Below, in pieces: positions 53,303 through 63,317 of a stretch of DNA of 64,000 nt. The notes below the pieces were generated by a model, which saw only the letters and a program-made list of their open reading frames with translations, was not told the origin of the DNA and made no database searches. The first letter of the stretch is position 1. Every line of letters starts with the position of its first letter. The position numbers and the translations under genes were made by a program. This stretch comes from Bradyrhizobium sp. RD5-C2 (GTDB taxonomy: Bacteria > Pseudomonadota > Alphaproteobacteria > Rhizobiales > Xanthobacteraceae): NCBI RefSeq assembly GCF_019972155.1, contig NZ_BOVL01000012.1:62001-126000 (forward strand). Direction: 5' to 3'.

Positions 53303-54001
53303 CCGGCCGCGCTTGGCACGGAAATGCTTGCGGTACACATTGGGCGCAGCCAACACCTCGCCGACGACCTTCGAATAGGCCTCCCGATGCGCATCGTCGA
53401 ACGCCTCGAACACCAGTTCGGGGGCCGCGCGCGGCACGGCGAAGCACTGCACGACCGGCGTCCCCTTCGGCAGCACACCGGCAAAATCCGGCTGGGTCCA
53501 GATCGCCGGGAAATTGATGCCGCCGTCGTGAAACCGGTCGGCGTCAACCAGCCCCGAGATCACGCGGAACGGCAGGTCGTCGCGATTGACCGGATGCGTT
53601 GCGAACAGCGACCAGCCCGGTTCGAGCTCGATGGTCCAGAAGCTGTTGAATTTCAGCGCAGCCTGCCCGTTGGCGAACGGCGCGCCGGCGAATTGCGCGA
53701 CGGGATGGAAGCTGAGCGGCGCGCGCGGATGGCCCTGCGTTGCGGGCTCCGGAATGTCCCAGTCCCATGCAAAGGCGCCGCGCTCGACCCTGACATCGCA
53801 GGGAAGCGGGATCATGACCCCGTGGGCCATCGCATCGACAAAGGGCGGGCATTGCTTGACCGTGCGGATCTCGCGGTCGTGGATGTCGGAGTGCGCCTTC
53901 GCCGGCATCTCGCGCAGCCAATCGGGCAACGCAGTGCGGGCCGGATATGGTCGCGGCAGATGATCGGCAAGCCGCGGATCGCAACGAAAAGTCATGCGCA
54001 T
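53291..54001 (-). CDS. Hypothetical protein, DUF6065-like
   Basis: A 236-residue soluble protein with WLREMPAKAHSD, TVKQCPPFVDAM and FHDGGINFPAIWTQPDFAGVLPKGTPVVQCFAV as its most distinctive stretches; these resemble the DUF6065 family, though I am not certain. GGGGAG lies before ATG 54001. It is convergent and overlapping with the TPR gene. No function is suggested by its neighbours. Confidence 0.62.
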   Translation of the reverse strand: MRMTFRCDPRLADHLPRPYPARTALPDWLREMPAKAHSDIHDREIRTVKQCPPFVDAMAHGVMIPLPCDVRVERGAFAWDWDIPEPATQGHPRAPLSFHPVAQFAGAPFANGQAALKFNSFWTIELEPGWSLFATHPVNRDDLPFRVISGLVDADRFHDGGINFPAIWTQPDFAGVLPKGTPVVQCFAVPRAAPELVFEAFDDAHREAYSKVVGEVLAAPNVYRKHFRAKRGRLVT

Positions 54002-54105
54002 GACGAAACTCCCCGATCATGATGCGATGACAACAAGGCGCATGATGACCTCATCGCGTCATTTGAGCACAATCCTGAACCGGTCTCCACAGCCACAGAT
54101 CCAGC

Positions 54106-54135
54106 AAAAAAGGCCGGGATTGCTCCCGGCCTTTT
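54106..54135 (-). terminator. Terminator of the glycerol operon
   Basis: AAGGCCGGGA and TCCCGGCCTT form a stem with a short loop, flanked by A-rich and T-rich runs. Read on the minus strand it follows the glpV stop by about 40 bp and ends in T6. Confidence 0.9.
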
Positions 54136-54174
54136 GCAGTTTGCGGATGGCGTGGGCTGGTACGCCTTGCCGCC

Positions 54175-55956
<1,782 letters not shown>

Positions 55957-56025
55957 TAGATTCCTCCGGTTGCAGCGACTAAATCAGGCCCGGGTAGACC
56001 CCGGATCTGCTCTTTTTCGCGTTCT

Positions 56026-56352
56026 TCAGACGGTGCGAAAGATCACCACGGCTGAAAGAAGCGAAATTACCGTTCCGAGCCACAGGCTCGAAATCTCGAC
56101 GCCCTCCCCGATCGGCAGGGTGAAAATCGGATCGGTGCCGACGAGGCCGATCCACAGCAAATGGATCACCGCCGCCAGCACCAGCGAGACGAACAGACGA
56201 TCGCCGCGCGTGGTCGGAATGCGCAGCACGCCGACCCGCTCGGCTTCCGGATAGGCGATCGCGAGCCAGGTCATCATCCCGAGTGTAGAGGCAAGCAGCA
56301 CGAAGAAGACCGCGGTGGGCCAGGTCCATGCCATCCATGCGATGCTGTCCAT
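56026..56352 (-). CDS. DUF2160 small membrane protein of the glycerol operon
   Basis: A 108-residue protein with about three membrane helices (MAWTWPTAVFFVLLASTLGMM; LFVSLVLAAVIHLLWIGLVG; LWLGTVISLLSAVVIF). DUF2160 proteins are almost always encoded with glycerol-type ABC transporters and may aid the permeases. GGAGG is just before ATG 56352. It lies 9 bp after glpQ. Confidence 0.87.
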   Translation of the reverse strand: MDSIAWMAWTWPTAVFFVLLASTLGMMTWLAIAYPEAERVGVLRIPTTRGDRLFVSLVLAAVIHLLWIGLVGTDPIFTLPIGEGVEISSLWLGTVISLLSAVVIFRTV

Positions 56353-56361
56353 GAGCGCCTC

Positions 56362-57168
56362 CTAGACCCGGCCGAGCGCGAAGCCGCGCGCGATGTAATT
56401 GCGGACGAACCAGATCACGAGTGCTCCGGGGATGATGGTGAGCACGCCGGCCGCGGCAAGCAGACCCCAATCCATACCGGCAGCCGAAACCGTGCGCGTC
56501 ATGATCGCGGCGATCGGCTTGGCCTGCACCGAGGTCAGCGTGCGCGCCAGCAGCAGTTCGACCCAAGAGAACATGAAGCAGAAGAACGCGGCGACGCCGA
56601 TGCCGCTCGCGATCAGCGGCACCAGGATCTTGATGAAGAAGCGCGGGAACGAATAGCCGTCGAGGAACGCAGTCTCGTCGATCTCGCGCGGCACGCCGGA
56701 GACGAAGCCTTCGAGAATCCACACCGCCAGCGGCACGTTGAAGATGCAGTGCGCGAGCGCAACCGCCCACGGCGTATCGAACAGGCCGATCGCCGAATAC
56801 AGGTTGAAGAACGGCAGCGCGTAGACCGCCGCCGGCGCCATACGGTTGGACAATAGCCAGAAGAACAGGTGCTTGTCGCCGAGGAAACGGTAGCGCGAGA
56901 ACGCATAGGCCGCCGGCAGCGCCACCGCGATCGAGATCACGGTGTTGATGACGACATATTCCAGCGAGTTGATGTAGCCGGAATACCAGCTCTCGTCGGT
57001 GAAGATGCGCCGGTAGTGCTGCAGCGTCGGCGTATGCGGCCACAGCGTCATCGTCGAGACGATCTCGGCGTTGGTCTTAAAGCTCATGTTGACGAGCCAG
57101 TAGATCGGCAACAGCAGGAAGATCAGGAACAGCGCCATGATCAGGCGGCGGCCGGGAATCGAATGCAT
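56362..57168 (-). CDS. glpQ: Glycerol ABC transporter, permease 2
   Basis: A 268-residue inner-membrane permease with six membrane segments and the coupling loop EIDETAFLDGYSFPRFFIKILVPL, where the ATPases dock (EAA motif). The ATG at 57168 overlaps the stop of glpP as ATGA. It forms a heterodimer with GlpP. Confidence 0.9.
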   Translation of the reverse strand: MHSIPGRRLIMALFLIFLLLPIYWLVNMSFKTNAEIVSTMTLWPHTPTLQHYRRIFTDESWYSGYINSLEYVVINTVISIAVALPAAYAFSRYRFLGDKHLFFWLLSNRMAPAAVYALPFFNLYSAIGLFDTPWAVALAHCIFNVPLAVWILEGFVSGVPREIDETAFLDGYSFPRFFIKILVPLIASGIGVAAFFCFMFSWVELLLARTLTSVQAKPIAAIMTRTVSAAGMDWGLLAAAGVLTIIPGALVIWFVRNYIARGFALGRV

Positions 57169-58070
57169 CACGCCGCTCCTTGCTTGACCGGGCGCTCGGA
57201 GCCGGCATTGGTCATCACGGTGTAGAACACCCAGCACACGATCAGGATGATCAGATTGTAGACCAGCGACAGCGCCGCGGCCTTGCCGAGGTCGAACTGG
57301 CCGAGCGCGATCTTGACGAGCTCGATCGAGACGAAGGTCGTCGAGTTGCCGGGACCACCGCCGGTGACCACGAACGGCTCGGTATAGATCATGAACGAGT
57401 CCATGAAGCGCAGCAGCACCGCGATCAGCAGCACGCGGTTCATCTTCGGCAGCTGGATCGCCTTGAACACCGCCCAGCGCGAGGCGCCATCGATCTGCGC
57501 CGCCTGGTAATAGGCGTCGGGGATCGACTTCAGGCCGGCGTAACAGAGCAGCGCGACGAGGCTGGTCCAGTGCCAGACGTCCATCACGATGACCGTGACC
57601 CAGGCGTCGACCTCATTGGAGACATAGTTGTAGTTGAGGCCGAGGTGGTTCAGCACATAGCCGAGCAGGCCGATATCCGGCCGGCCGAAGATCTGCCAGA
57701 TGGTGCCGACCACGTTCCACGGAATCAGCAGCGGCAGCGCGAGGATGACGAGGCAGGCCGCGACGCTCCAGCCCTCGCGCGGCATCGACAGCGCGACGAC
57801 GATGCCGAGCGGCACCTCGATCGCAAGGATCACGGCGGAGAAGAACAGGTTGCGGCCGAGCGAGGCCAGGAAGCGGCCGCCGAGATCGGTCGAGGGATCG
57901 AGCAGCTCCTTGAACCAGCCGACGCCGTTCCAGAAGAACTGGTTGTTGCCGAAGGTGTCCTGCATCGAATAGTTCACGACGGTCATCAGCGGCAGCACCG
58001 CCGAGAACGCCACCACCAGGAACACCGGCAGCACCAGGAACCAGGCTTTTTGGTTGATGGTCTTGTCCAT
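57168..58070 (-). CDS. glpP: Glycerol ABC transporter, permease 1
   Basis: A 300-residue inner-membrane permease; six membrane segments and the EAA-type loop DAYYQAAQIDGASRWAVFKAIQLPKM are visible. ATG 58070 overlaps the glpT stop as ATGA, so all permease and ATPase genes are translationally coupled. Confidence 0.9.
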   Translation of the reverse strand: MDKTINQKAWFLVLPVFLVVAFSAVLPLMTVVNYSMQDTFGNNQFFWNGVGWFKELLDPSTDLGGRFLASLGRNLFFSAVILAIEVPLGIVVALSMPREGWSVAACLVILALPLLIPWNVVGTIWQIFGRPDIGLLGYVLNHLGLNYNYVSNEVDAWVTVIVMDVWHWTSLVALLCYAGLKSIPDAYYQAAQIDGASRWAVFKAIQLPKMNRVLLIAVLLRFMDSFMIYTEPFVVTGGGPGNSTTFVSIELVKIALGQFDLGKAAALSLVYNLIILIVCWVFYTVMTNAGSERPVKQGAA

Positions 58071-59155
58071 CAGGCGCCCCCTTCGACCAAATGGCTGTCG
58101 GCATAGACGTGGACGTTGGCGGGATTGAAGATCAGGCCGGCGGTATCGCCGGAGATCGAGAAGCCCGGCGGCACGCGCGCCGCGAGTTTGGTGTTGCCGA
58201 CGCGGACGCGGGCGAACTGGATGCGGCCGAGATCGTCAATCCGCTCGATGGTGGCCGACAGCAGCCCCGACGCGGGCGCCGCGACATCGACAAATTCAGG
58301 CCGCACGCCGATCTCGATCTTCTTGCCGGCCGGCAGCACACCATAGTTTCGATGCAGGCCGATGACATGACCGTCGATCCGCGCCTCGTGGCCCGAGACC
58401 TCGGCAGGCACGATGTTCATGCCGGGCGAGCCGATGAAATAACCGACGAAGGTGTGCGCCGGCTTGTCGAACAGTTCGGCCGGCGTGCCGCTCTGCACCA
58501 CCCGGCCGTCATGCATGACGACGACGGTATCGGCAAAGGTCAGCGCCTCGGTCTGGTCGTGGGTGACGTAGATCATCGTGAGGTCGAGCTCGCGATGCAG
58601 CGCCTTCAGTTTCGAGCGCAGCTGCCATTTCAGCTCGGGATCGATCACCGTCAGCGGCTCGTCGAACAGCACGGCGGCGACGTCGGAGCGCACCAGGCCG
58701 CGGCCGAGCGAGATCTTCTGCTTGGCGTCGGCGGTGAGCCGCGTCGCCTTGCGGTTCAGATACGGCGTGAGGTCGAGCAGATCGGCGATCTGCCTGACTC
58801 GCGCATCGACCTCGGCCTTGGCGACGCCGCGGTTCTTCAGCGGGAAGGCCAGGTTCTGGCCGACCGTCATGGTGTCGTAGATGACGGGAAACTGGAACAC
58901 CTGCGCGATGTTGCGCTTCTGGGTCGACAGCGGCGTGATGTCCTGGCCGTCGAACAGGATCTTGCCGCGCGACGGCGTCACGATCCCGGAGATCAGGTTG
59001 AGCAACGTGGTCTTGCCGCAGCCGGAGGGTCCGAGCAGCGCGTAGGCGCCGCCCTGCCGCCAGGTCATCGTCACCGGCTTCAGCGCAAAGGATTCCAGCG
59101 GGGCGTCGTTGCCGCTGTAGGATTGCGCGAGATCGACGAGGTCAATGCGAGCCAT
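58070..59155 (-). CDS. glpT: Glycerol ABC transporter, ATPase 2
   Basis: A 361-residue ATPase with Walker A GPSGCGKTTL and Walker B VAAVLFDEPL; the signature stretch KQKISLGRGLV is degenerate relative to LSGGQ, with no Gly-Gly. A C-terminal MalK-like regulatory domain is present (IGVRPEFVD). The gene is 12 bp after glpS. GlpT here is the transporter ATPase, not the glycerol-3-phosphate antiporter of the same name in E. coli. Confidence 0.9.
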   Translation of the reverse strand: MARIDLVDLAQSYSGNDAPLESFALKPVTMTWRQGGAYALLGPSGCGKTTLLNLISGIVTPSRGKILFDGQDITPLSTQKRNIAQVFQFPVIYDTMTVGQNLAFPLKNRGVAKAEVDARVRQIADLLDLTPYLNRKATRLTADAKQKISLGRGLVRSDVAAVLFDEPLTVIDPELKWQLRSKLKALHRELDLTMIYVTHDQTEALTFADTVVVMHDGRVVQSGTPAELFDKPAHTFVGYFIGSPGMNIVPAEVSGHEARIDGHVIGLHRNYGVLPAGKKIEIGVRPEFVDVAAPASGLLSATIERIDDLGRIQFARVRVGNTKLAARVPPGFSISGDTAGLIFNPANVHVYADSHLVEGGA

Positions 59156-59167
59156 CGGGCATCTCCC

Positions 59168-60307
59168 TCAATTGCTCTTGCGGGCTGACGCGCTTGCTGC
59201 AAGCGAACTGCCATACAGCTCGCTTGCGAACGCGGTCGCGGGCGACGCGACCAGGCGGTCAGCGGCGTCAAACACAAAGATGTTTTCGGGATCGATCGCG
59301 GCTTCGAGCACCTGCCCGGGTTCATATTCGTGCACGCCGTGCAGCACCGCGACCCAGTTCGAACCATGGACATGAACGTGCACGAAGCTCTCCGACCCGG
59401 TGATCTCGGTCACCGTCACGGTGGCGGAGAATTTGTGGCGGCCGGGTACGACGCTCCCGACCTCGAGCTGATGCGCACGGAAGCCGATCTTGTACGTGCC
59501 GTCAGGCAGATTGGCGTACAGCCCGGCCGCGGGCGCCTGCTCGCCGCCGGCATAGATCACCCGGTCGCCCTTCTTCTCGATGCCGATGATATTGAGCGGC
59601 GGATCGGAGAACACCTGCGCGACCCGCAGCGTGTCGGGATGGCGGTAGACCTTCGGCGTCGCGCCGGTCTGCAGCGCCTGGCCTTCCCACATGCACACCG
59701 TGTCGCCGCCGAGCAGCAGCGCTTCCGACGGTTCGGTGGTGGCATAGACGAAGATCGCACCCGATGCCTCGAAGATCCGCGGCAGCTCGGCACGCAGCTC
59801 CTCGCGCAGCTTGTAGTCGAGATTGGCGAGCGGCTCGTCGAGCAGCACGAGGTCGGCGCCCTTGACCAGCGCGCGCGCAATCGCGGTGCGCTGCTGCTGG
59901 CCGCCGGAGAGCTGCAGCGGCGTTCGCTTCAAATAAGGCTCGAGCCGCAACAGACTGGCCGCCTCCGCCACCCGCTGCTCGATCTCGGCCTTCGGCTTGC
60001 CCTGCACCCGCAGCGGCGAGGCGATGTTCTCGTAGACCGTCAGCGAGGGATAGTTGATGAACTGCTGATAGACCATCGCCACCGAGCGCTGCCGCACGTC
60101 GGCGCCGGTGACGTCCTTGCCGTCGACCAGCACGCGGCCGGTGGTCGGCTTGTCGAGGCCGGCGAGCAGCCGCATGATCGAGGTCTTGCCCGACAGCGTC
60201 GGCCCGAGCAGCACGCTGAGCGTGCCACGCTCCAGCGTCAGCGAAACATCGCGGATGGTCTGGATGCCATCCACAGTTCGCGTGACGTTCTGCAGTGTAA
60301 CGCTCAT
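59168..60307 (-). CDS. glpS: Glycerol ABC transporter, ATPase 1
   Basis: A 379-residue ATPase. The P-loop GPTLSGKTS lacks the usual second Gly-Lys context but keeps GKT/S; the signature is canonical (LSGGQQQRTAIARAL), Walker B is LVLLDEPLANLD, and a MalK-like C-terminal domain follows. With GlpT, which has a poor signature, it gives an asymmetric ATPase pair. ATG 60307 overlaps the glpD stop as ATGA. Confidence 0.9.
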   Translation of the reverse strand: MSVTLQNVTRTVDGIQTIRDVSLTLERGTLSVLLGPTLSGKTSIMRLLAGLDKPTTGRVLVDGKDVTGADVRQRSVAMVYQQFINYPSLTVYENIASPLRVQGKPKAEIEQRVAEAASLLRLEPYLKRTPLQLSGGQQQRTAIARALVKGADLVLLDEPLANLDYKLREELRAELPRIFEASGAIFVYATTEPSEALLLGGDTVCMWEGQALQTGATPKVYRHPDTLRVAQVFSDPPLNIIGIEKKGDRVIYAGGEQAPAAGLYANLPDGTYKIGFRAHQLEVGSVVPGRHKFSATVTVTEITGSESFVHVHVHGSNWVAVLHGVHEYEPGQVLEAAIDPENIFVFDAADRLVASPATAFASELYGSSLAASASARKSN

Positions 60308-61848
60308 GCCCGTCCTCCCGCTTCGCGGAGGGGACGTTCACCGGACACGCGGTTGGCGACCATCCACTCGTCGAGCGCGGCGATTTCACCCGCCGTCATC
60401 CGCAAGCCCAGCTTGGATCGTCGCCAGACGACATCTTCCGCGGTCCGCGCCCATTCGTTCGCCATCAGGTACCGGACTTCACTCTCCGTCAAGGTGGCGC
60501 CGAAGGCGCGGCCGAGATCATCAGCCGTTGCTGCATTGCCCAGGACCTTGCTGGCGCGCGTGCCATAGGCATGCGCGAGACGGTTGGCGTGGGACTGCGC
60601 GAGGAACGGATGGTTGCGAACCAGCTCGGCGCTCAGCGCCGCGACCGCGGAGACATCCATGTCGCCGCCGGGCAGCGGCGCCTTGCCAGTCCAGCCTTCC
60701 TGCGCTTTCGCGCCGCGCAGATAGGGCGACAGCCGCTCCAGCGCCTCTTCGGAGAGGCGGCGATAGGTGGTGATCTTGCCGCCATAGATCGACAGCAGCG
60801 GCGCACCGCCGGGTGTATCGAGCTCGAACACGTAGTCGCGGGTCGCAGCCTTGGCTTCGCTCGCACCGTCGTCATAGAGCGGACGCACGCCGGAGTAATT
60901 CCAGACCACGTCCTCGGGCTTCACCGGCTTGGCGAGGTATTCGCTGGCGGAGGCGCAGAGATACTCGATCTCCTCGCGCGTCGCCTTCACCTTGGCCGGA
61001 TCGCCGTCATAGTCGCGATCGGTGGTGCCGATCAGCGAGAAATCGTTCTGGTAGGGGATGACGAAGATGATGCGGCCGTCAGCATTCTGGAAGATGTAGG
61101 CGCGATCGTGGTCGTAGAGTTTCGGCACGACGATATGCGAGCCCTGCACCAGCCGCACCTTGGCACGCGCGTTGACGCCGGCGCCGGTGGCCAGCACCTG
61201 CTCGACCCAGGGACCGCCGGCATTGACCAGCACGCGCGCCTTGATGGTGTCGCGGGCGCCGGTGGCGCCGTCCTCGACCGTGACGTGCCAGACGCCGTCG
61301 ACCTGCCTGATCTCGACCGCGCGGGTGCGGGTGCGAATCTCGGCGCCACGATCGGCGGCATCGCGCGCAGTCAGCGCCACCAGCCGCGCATCGTCGACGA
61401 AGCAGTCGGAATATTCGAAGCCCTTGGTGTAGCGCCCGGGGATCAGCGGCTTGCCGACCACGTCGCGGGTCAGATCAAGCGAGCGCGTCGCGGGCAACAG
61501 GTGCCGGCCACCGATATGGTCGTAGAGGAAGAGACCGAGCCGCAGCAGCCAGGCCGGACGCAGGCCCGCATGGTGCGGCAAAACGAAACGCAGCGGACGA
61601 ATGATATGCGGCGCGATCTGCCAGAGGATCTCGCGCTCGATCAGCGCCTCGCGCACCAGACGAAACTCGTAATACTCGAGATAGCGCAGGCCGCCATGCA
61701 CGAGCTTGGTCGACCAGGACGACGTCCCGCTGGCCAAATCATTCATTTCACAGAGGAAAACAGAATTGCCCCGGCCCGCCGCATCGCGCGCGATGCCGCA
61801 GCCATTAACGCCGCCTCCAATGATGGCGAGGTCGTAAATTCGGTCCAA
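60304..61848 (-). CDS. glpD: Aerobic glycerol-3-phosphate dehydrogenase
   Basis: A 514-residue flavoprotein that oxidises sn-glycerol-3-phosphate to dihydroxyacetone phosphate at the membrane, feeding ubiquinone. The FAD motif is LAIIGGGVNGCGIARDAAGRG (residues 7-27); SSWSTKLVHGGLRYLE and GTTDRDYDGDP are family stretches. TTG 61848 is the likely start, with GGGGGAAG upstream. It is the first gene of the long operon, behind an operator-like region. Confidence 0.95.
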   Translation of the reverse strand: MDRIYDLAIIGGGVNGCGIARDAAGRGNSVFLCEMNDLASGTSSWSTKLVHGGLRYLEYYEFRLVREALIEREILWQIAPHIIRPLRFVLPHHAGLRPAWLLRLGLFLYDHIGGRHLLPATRSLDLTRDVVGKPLIPGRYTKGFEYSDCFVDDARLVALTARDAADRGAEIRTRTRAVEIRQVDGVWHVTVEDGATGARDTIKARVLVNAGGPWVEQVLATGAGVNARAKVRLVQGSHIVVPKLYDHDRAYIFQNADGRIIFVIPYQNDFSLIGTTDRDYDGDPAKVKATREEIEYLCASASEYLAKPVKPEDVVWNYSGVRPLYDDGASEAKAATRDYVFELDTPGGAPLLSIYGGKITTYRRLSEEALERLSPYLRGAKAQEGWTGKAPLPGGDMDVSAVAALSAELVRNHPFLAQSHANRLAHAYGTRASKVLGNAATADDLGRAFGATLTESEVRYLMANEWARTAEDVVWRRSKLGLRMTAGEIAALDEWMVANRVSGERPLREAGGRA

Positions 61849-61870
61849 AGAACGCTTCCCCCGGCAACCG

Positions 61871-61938
61871 TTTTCGCTTTGACGGTTTTACTTTCGGATT
61901 GGAGTAGATCACAACCGAAAACGAAAGCAAAGTGAAAA
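61871..61938 (-). promoter_or_regulatory. Candidate GlpR operator
   Basis: TTTTCGCTTTG (61871-61881) and TTTTACTTTCGG (61886-61897) are mirrored by CCGAAAACGAAA (61915-61926) and CAAAGTGAAAA (61928-61938), a nested inverted repeat (10 of 11 match for the outer pair). Tandem TTTCG-type boxes are typical of DeoR/GlpR sites. It lies 23-90 bp upstream of glpD. Confidence 0.7.
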
Positions 61939-62037
61939 TGGGGAACTTTTGCGGGGGATTTTTTGGGCGGATTGATCGTGGCGGGGCAGCGGGTTCGCGA
62001 ATTTATCGCCTTCACGCCGAACTCTCCTGCTGAACCC

Positions 62038-62136
62038 GTCACCCTGAGGAGCGCGTAGCGCGTCTCGAAGGGTCGACGGCCACGAGCGGGGCCGTCGACC
62101 CTTCGAGGCTCGCTCCGCTCGCACCTCAGGGGGACG
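62038..62136. repeat. Palindromic repeat, family E
   Basis: GTCACCCTGAGGAGCGCGTA and CACCTCAGGGGGAC form the ends; inner GGGTCGACGGCC and GGCCGTCGACCC pair perfectly. It lies in the gap between glpR and glpD. Confidence 0.85.
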
Positions 62137-62174
62137 GGGAGAGAGCTGTGCGTGCGGCTTCGTCGCGTTCAGCT

Positions 62175-62343
62175 GTCATGCCCCGCTTCAAGCGGGGCAT
62201 CCAGCACGCCGCGGCGTCGCGGCTCAAGCGCGAACGTCTCTGGAATACTGGATCGCCCGGTCCCGTCTACGCCAAGGCTTCGACGAGGCTTTCGCTCTCA
62301 GGCGCGCCGAAGCTTTAGCGGAGGCGGCGAGCCGGGCGACGAC
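62175..62343. repeat. Interrupted palindromic repeat, family F
   Basis: GTCATGCCCCGCTTCAAGCGG opens the unit and GAGCCGGGCGACGAC closes it, as in the copy at 38081, and TGGAATACTGGATCGCCCGGT is shared. Between the two halves about 60 bp are inserted, including GAAGCTTTAGCGGAGGCGGC, so the hairpin is split. It lies directly before the 3' end of glpR. Confidence 0.75.
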
Positions 62344-62359
62344 AGCGAGAGAATGCGAA

Positions 62360-63190
62360 CTACGCGCTGCGCAGCGTTGCGGGTGCGGCGTCGGCGCCGT
62401 TGTCGTCGATATCGACCGCCGGCTTGTCCATCGCGACGACCACCTCGATGCCGCGGCTGTGGCAGATGTTGGCGAGGCCTGCGGGCAGAGGCGAATCGGT
62501 GACGAAGGTCTGGATCTGGCTCATATGGGCGATCCGCACCGGCGCGCTGCGGCGGAGCTTGGTCGCGTCCGACACCAGCATCACGTTGCGCGCGTTGGCG
62601 ATGATCGCCTGCGCGACCTGCACTTCGCGATAGTCGAAGTCGAGCAGCGCGCCCTCCTCGTCGATCGCCGATGCGCCGATGATCGCGTAATCGACCTTGA
62701 ACTGGCCGATCAGCTGCGTCGCGGTCGAGCCGACCACGGCGCCGTCGGCGCGGCGCACCGTTCCGCCGGCCACCACCACCTCGATGCGCGGATGGCGGTA
62801 CAGCAGCATCGCGACGTTGAGGTTGTTGGTGATGACCAAGAGGTCCTCATGCGAGGTCAGCGCGCTCGCGACCTCTTCCGTCGTTGTGCCGATATTGATG
62901 AACAGCGAACACCCGTTTGGAATCCGCTCGGCCGCGGCGGCGCCGATCGCCTTCTTCTCCTCGGCGGCGACGAAGCGGCGCGCCTCATAGGCGAGGTTCT
63001 CGACACCCGAGGCGATGATCGCGCCGCCATGAATGCGGGTCAGCGACCGCTCGTCGCAGAGATCGTTGAGGTCCTTGCGGATGGTCTGCGCCGACACCTC
63101 GAACCGCTTGGCAAGGTCCTCGACCATGACCCGGCCGAATGCACGTGCGATGTTGAGGATTTCAGTCTGGCGATGGGAGAGTCCGGCCAC
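62360..63190 (-). CDS. glpR: DeoR-family repressor of glycerol genes
   Basis: A 276-residue regulator: an N-terminal winged helix (RQTEILNIARAFGRVMVEDLAKRFEVSAQTIRKDLNDL) and a C-terminal sugar-phosphate-sensing DeoR domain (FINIGTTTEEVASAL; VVAGGTVRRADGAVVG). It would be released from DNA by glycerol-3-phosphate. Start GTG 63190 has AAGGGGG upstream. The 511-bp gap to glpD holds repeats and the operator candidate. Confidence 0.9.
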   Translation of the reverse strand: MAGLSHRQTEILNIARAFGRVMVEDLAKRFEVSAQTIRKDLNDLCDERSLTRIHGGAIIASGVENLAYEARRFVAAEEKKAIGAAAAERIPNGCSLFINIGTTTEEVASALTSHEDLLVITNNLNVAMLLYRHPRIEVVVAGGTVRRADGAVVGSTATQLIGQFKVDYAIIGASAIDEEGALLDFDYREVQVAQAIIANARNVMLVSDATKLRRSAPVRIAHMSQIQTFVTDSPLPAGLANICHSRGIEVVVAMDKPAVDIDDNGADAAPATLRSA

Positions 63191-63317
63191 GGCGGCCCCC
63201 TTGAAACGGCGAGTCGCCTATGGTGCGACCGATCGGCATGGAGGTCAACGAGCAAGCATTGCCGGGGTTAAGCACTGCGCTGCAGCATTGCGGAGGCGGC
63301 ACGCTCCGGCACCTTTC

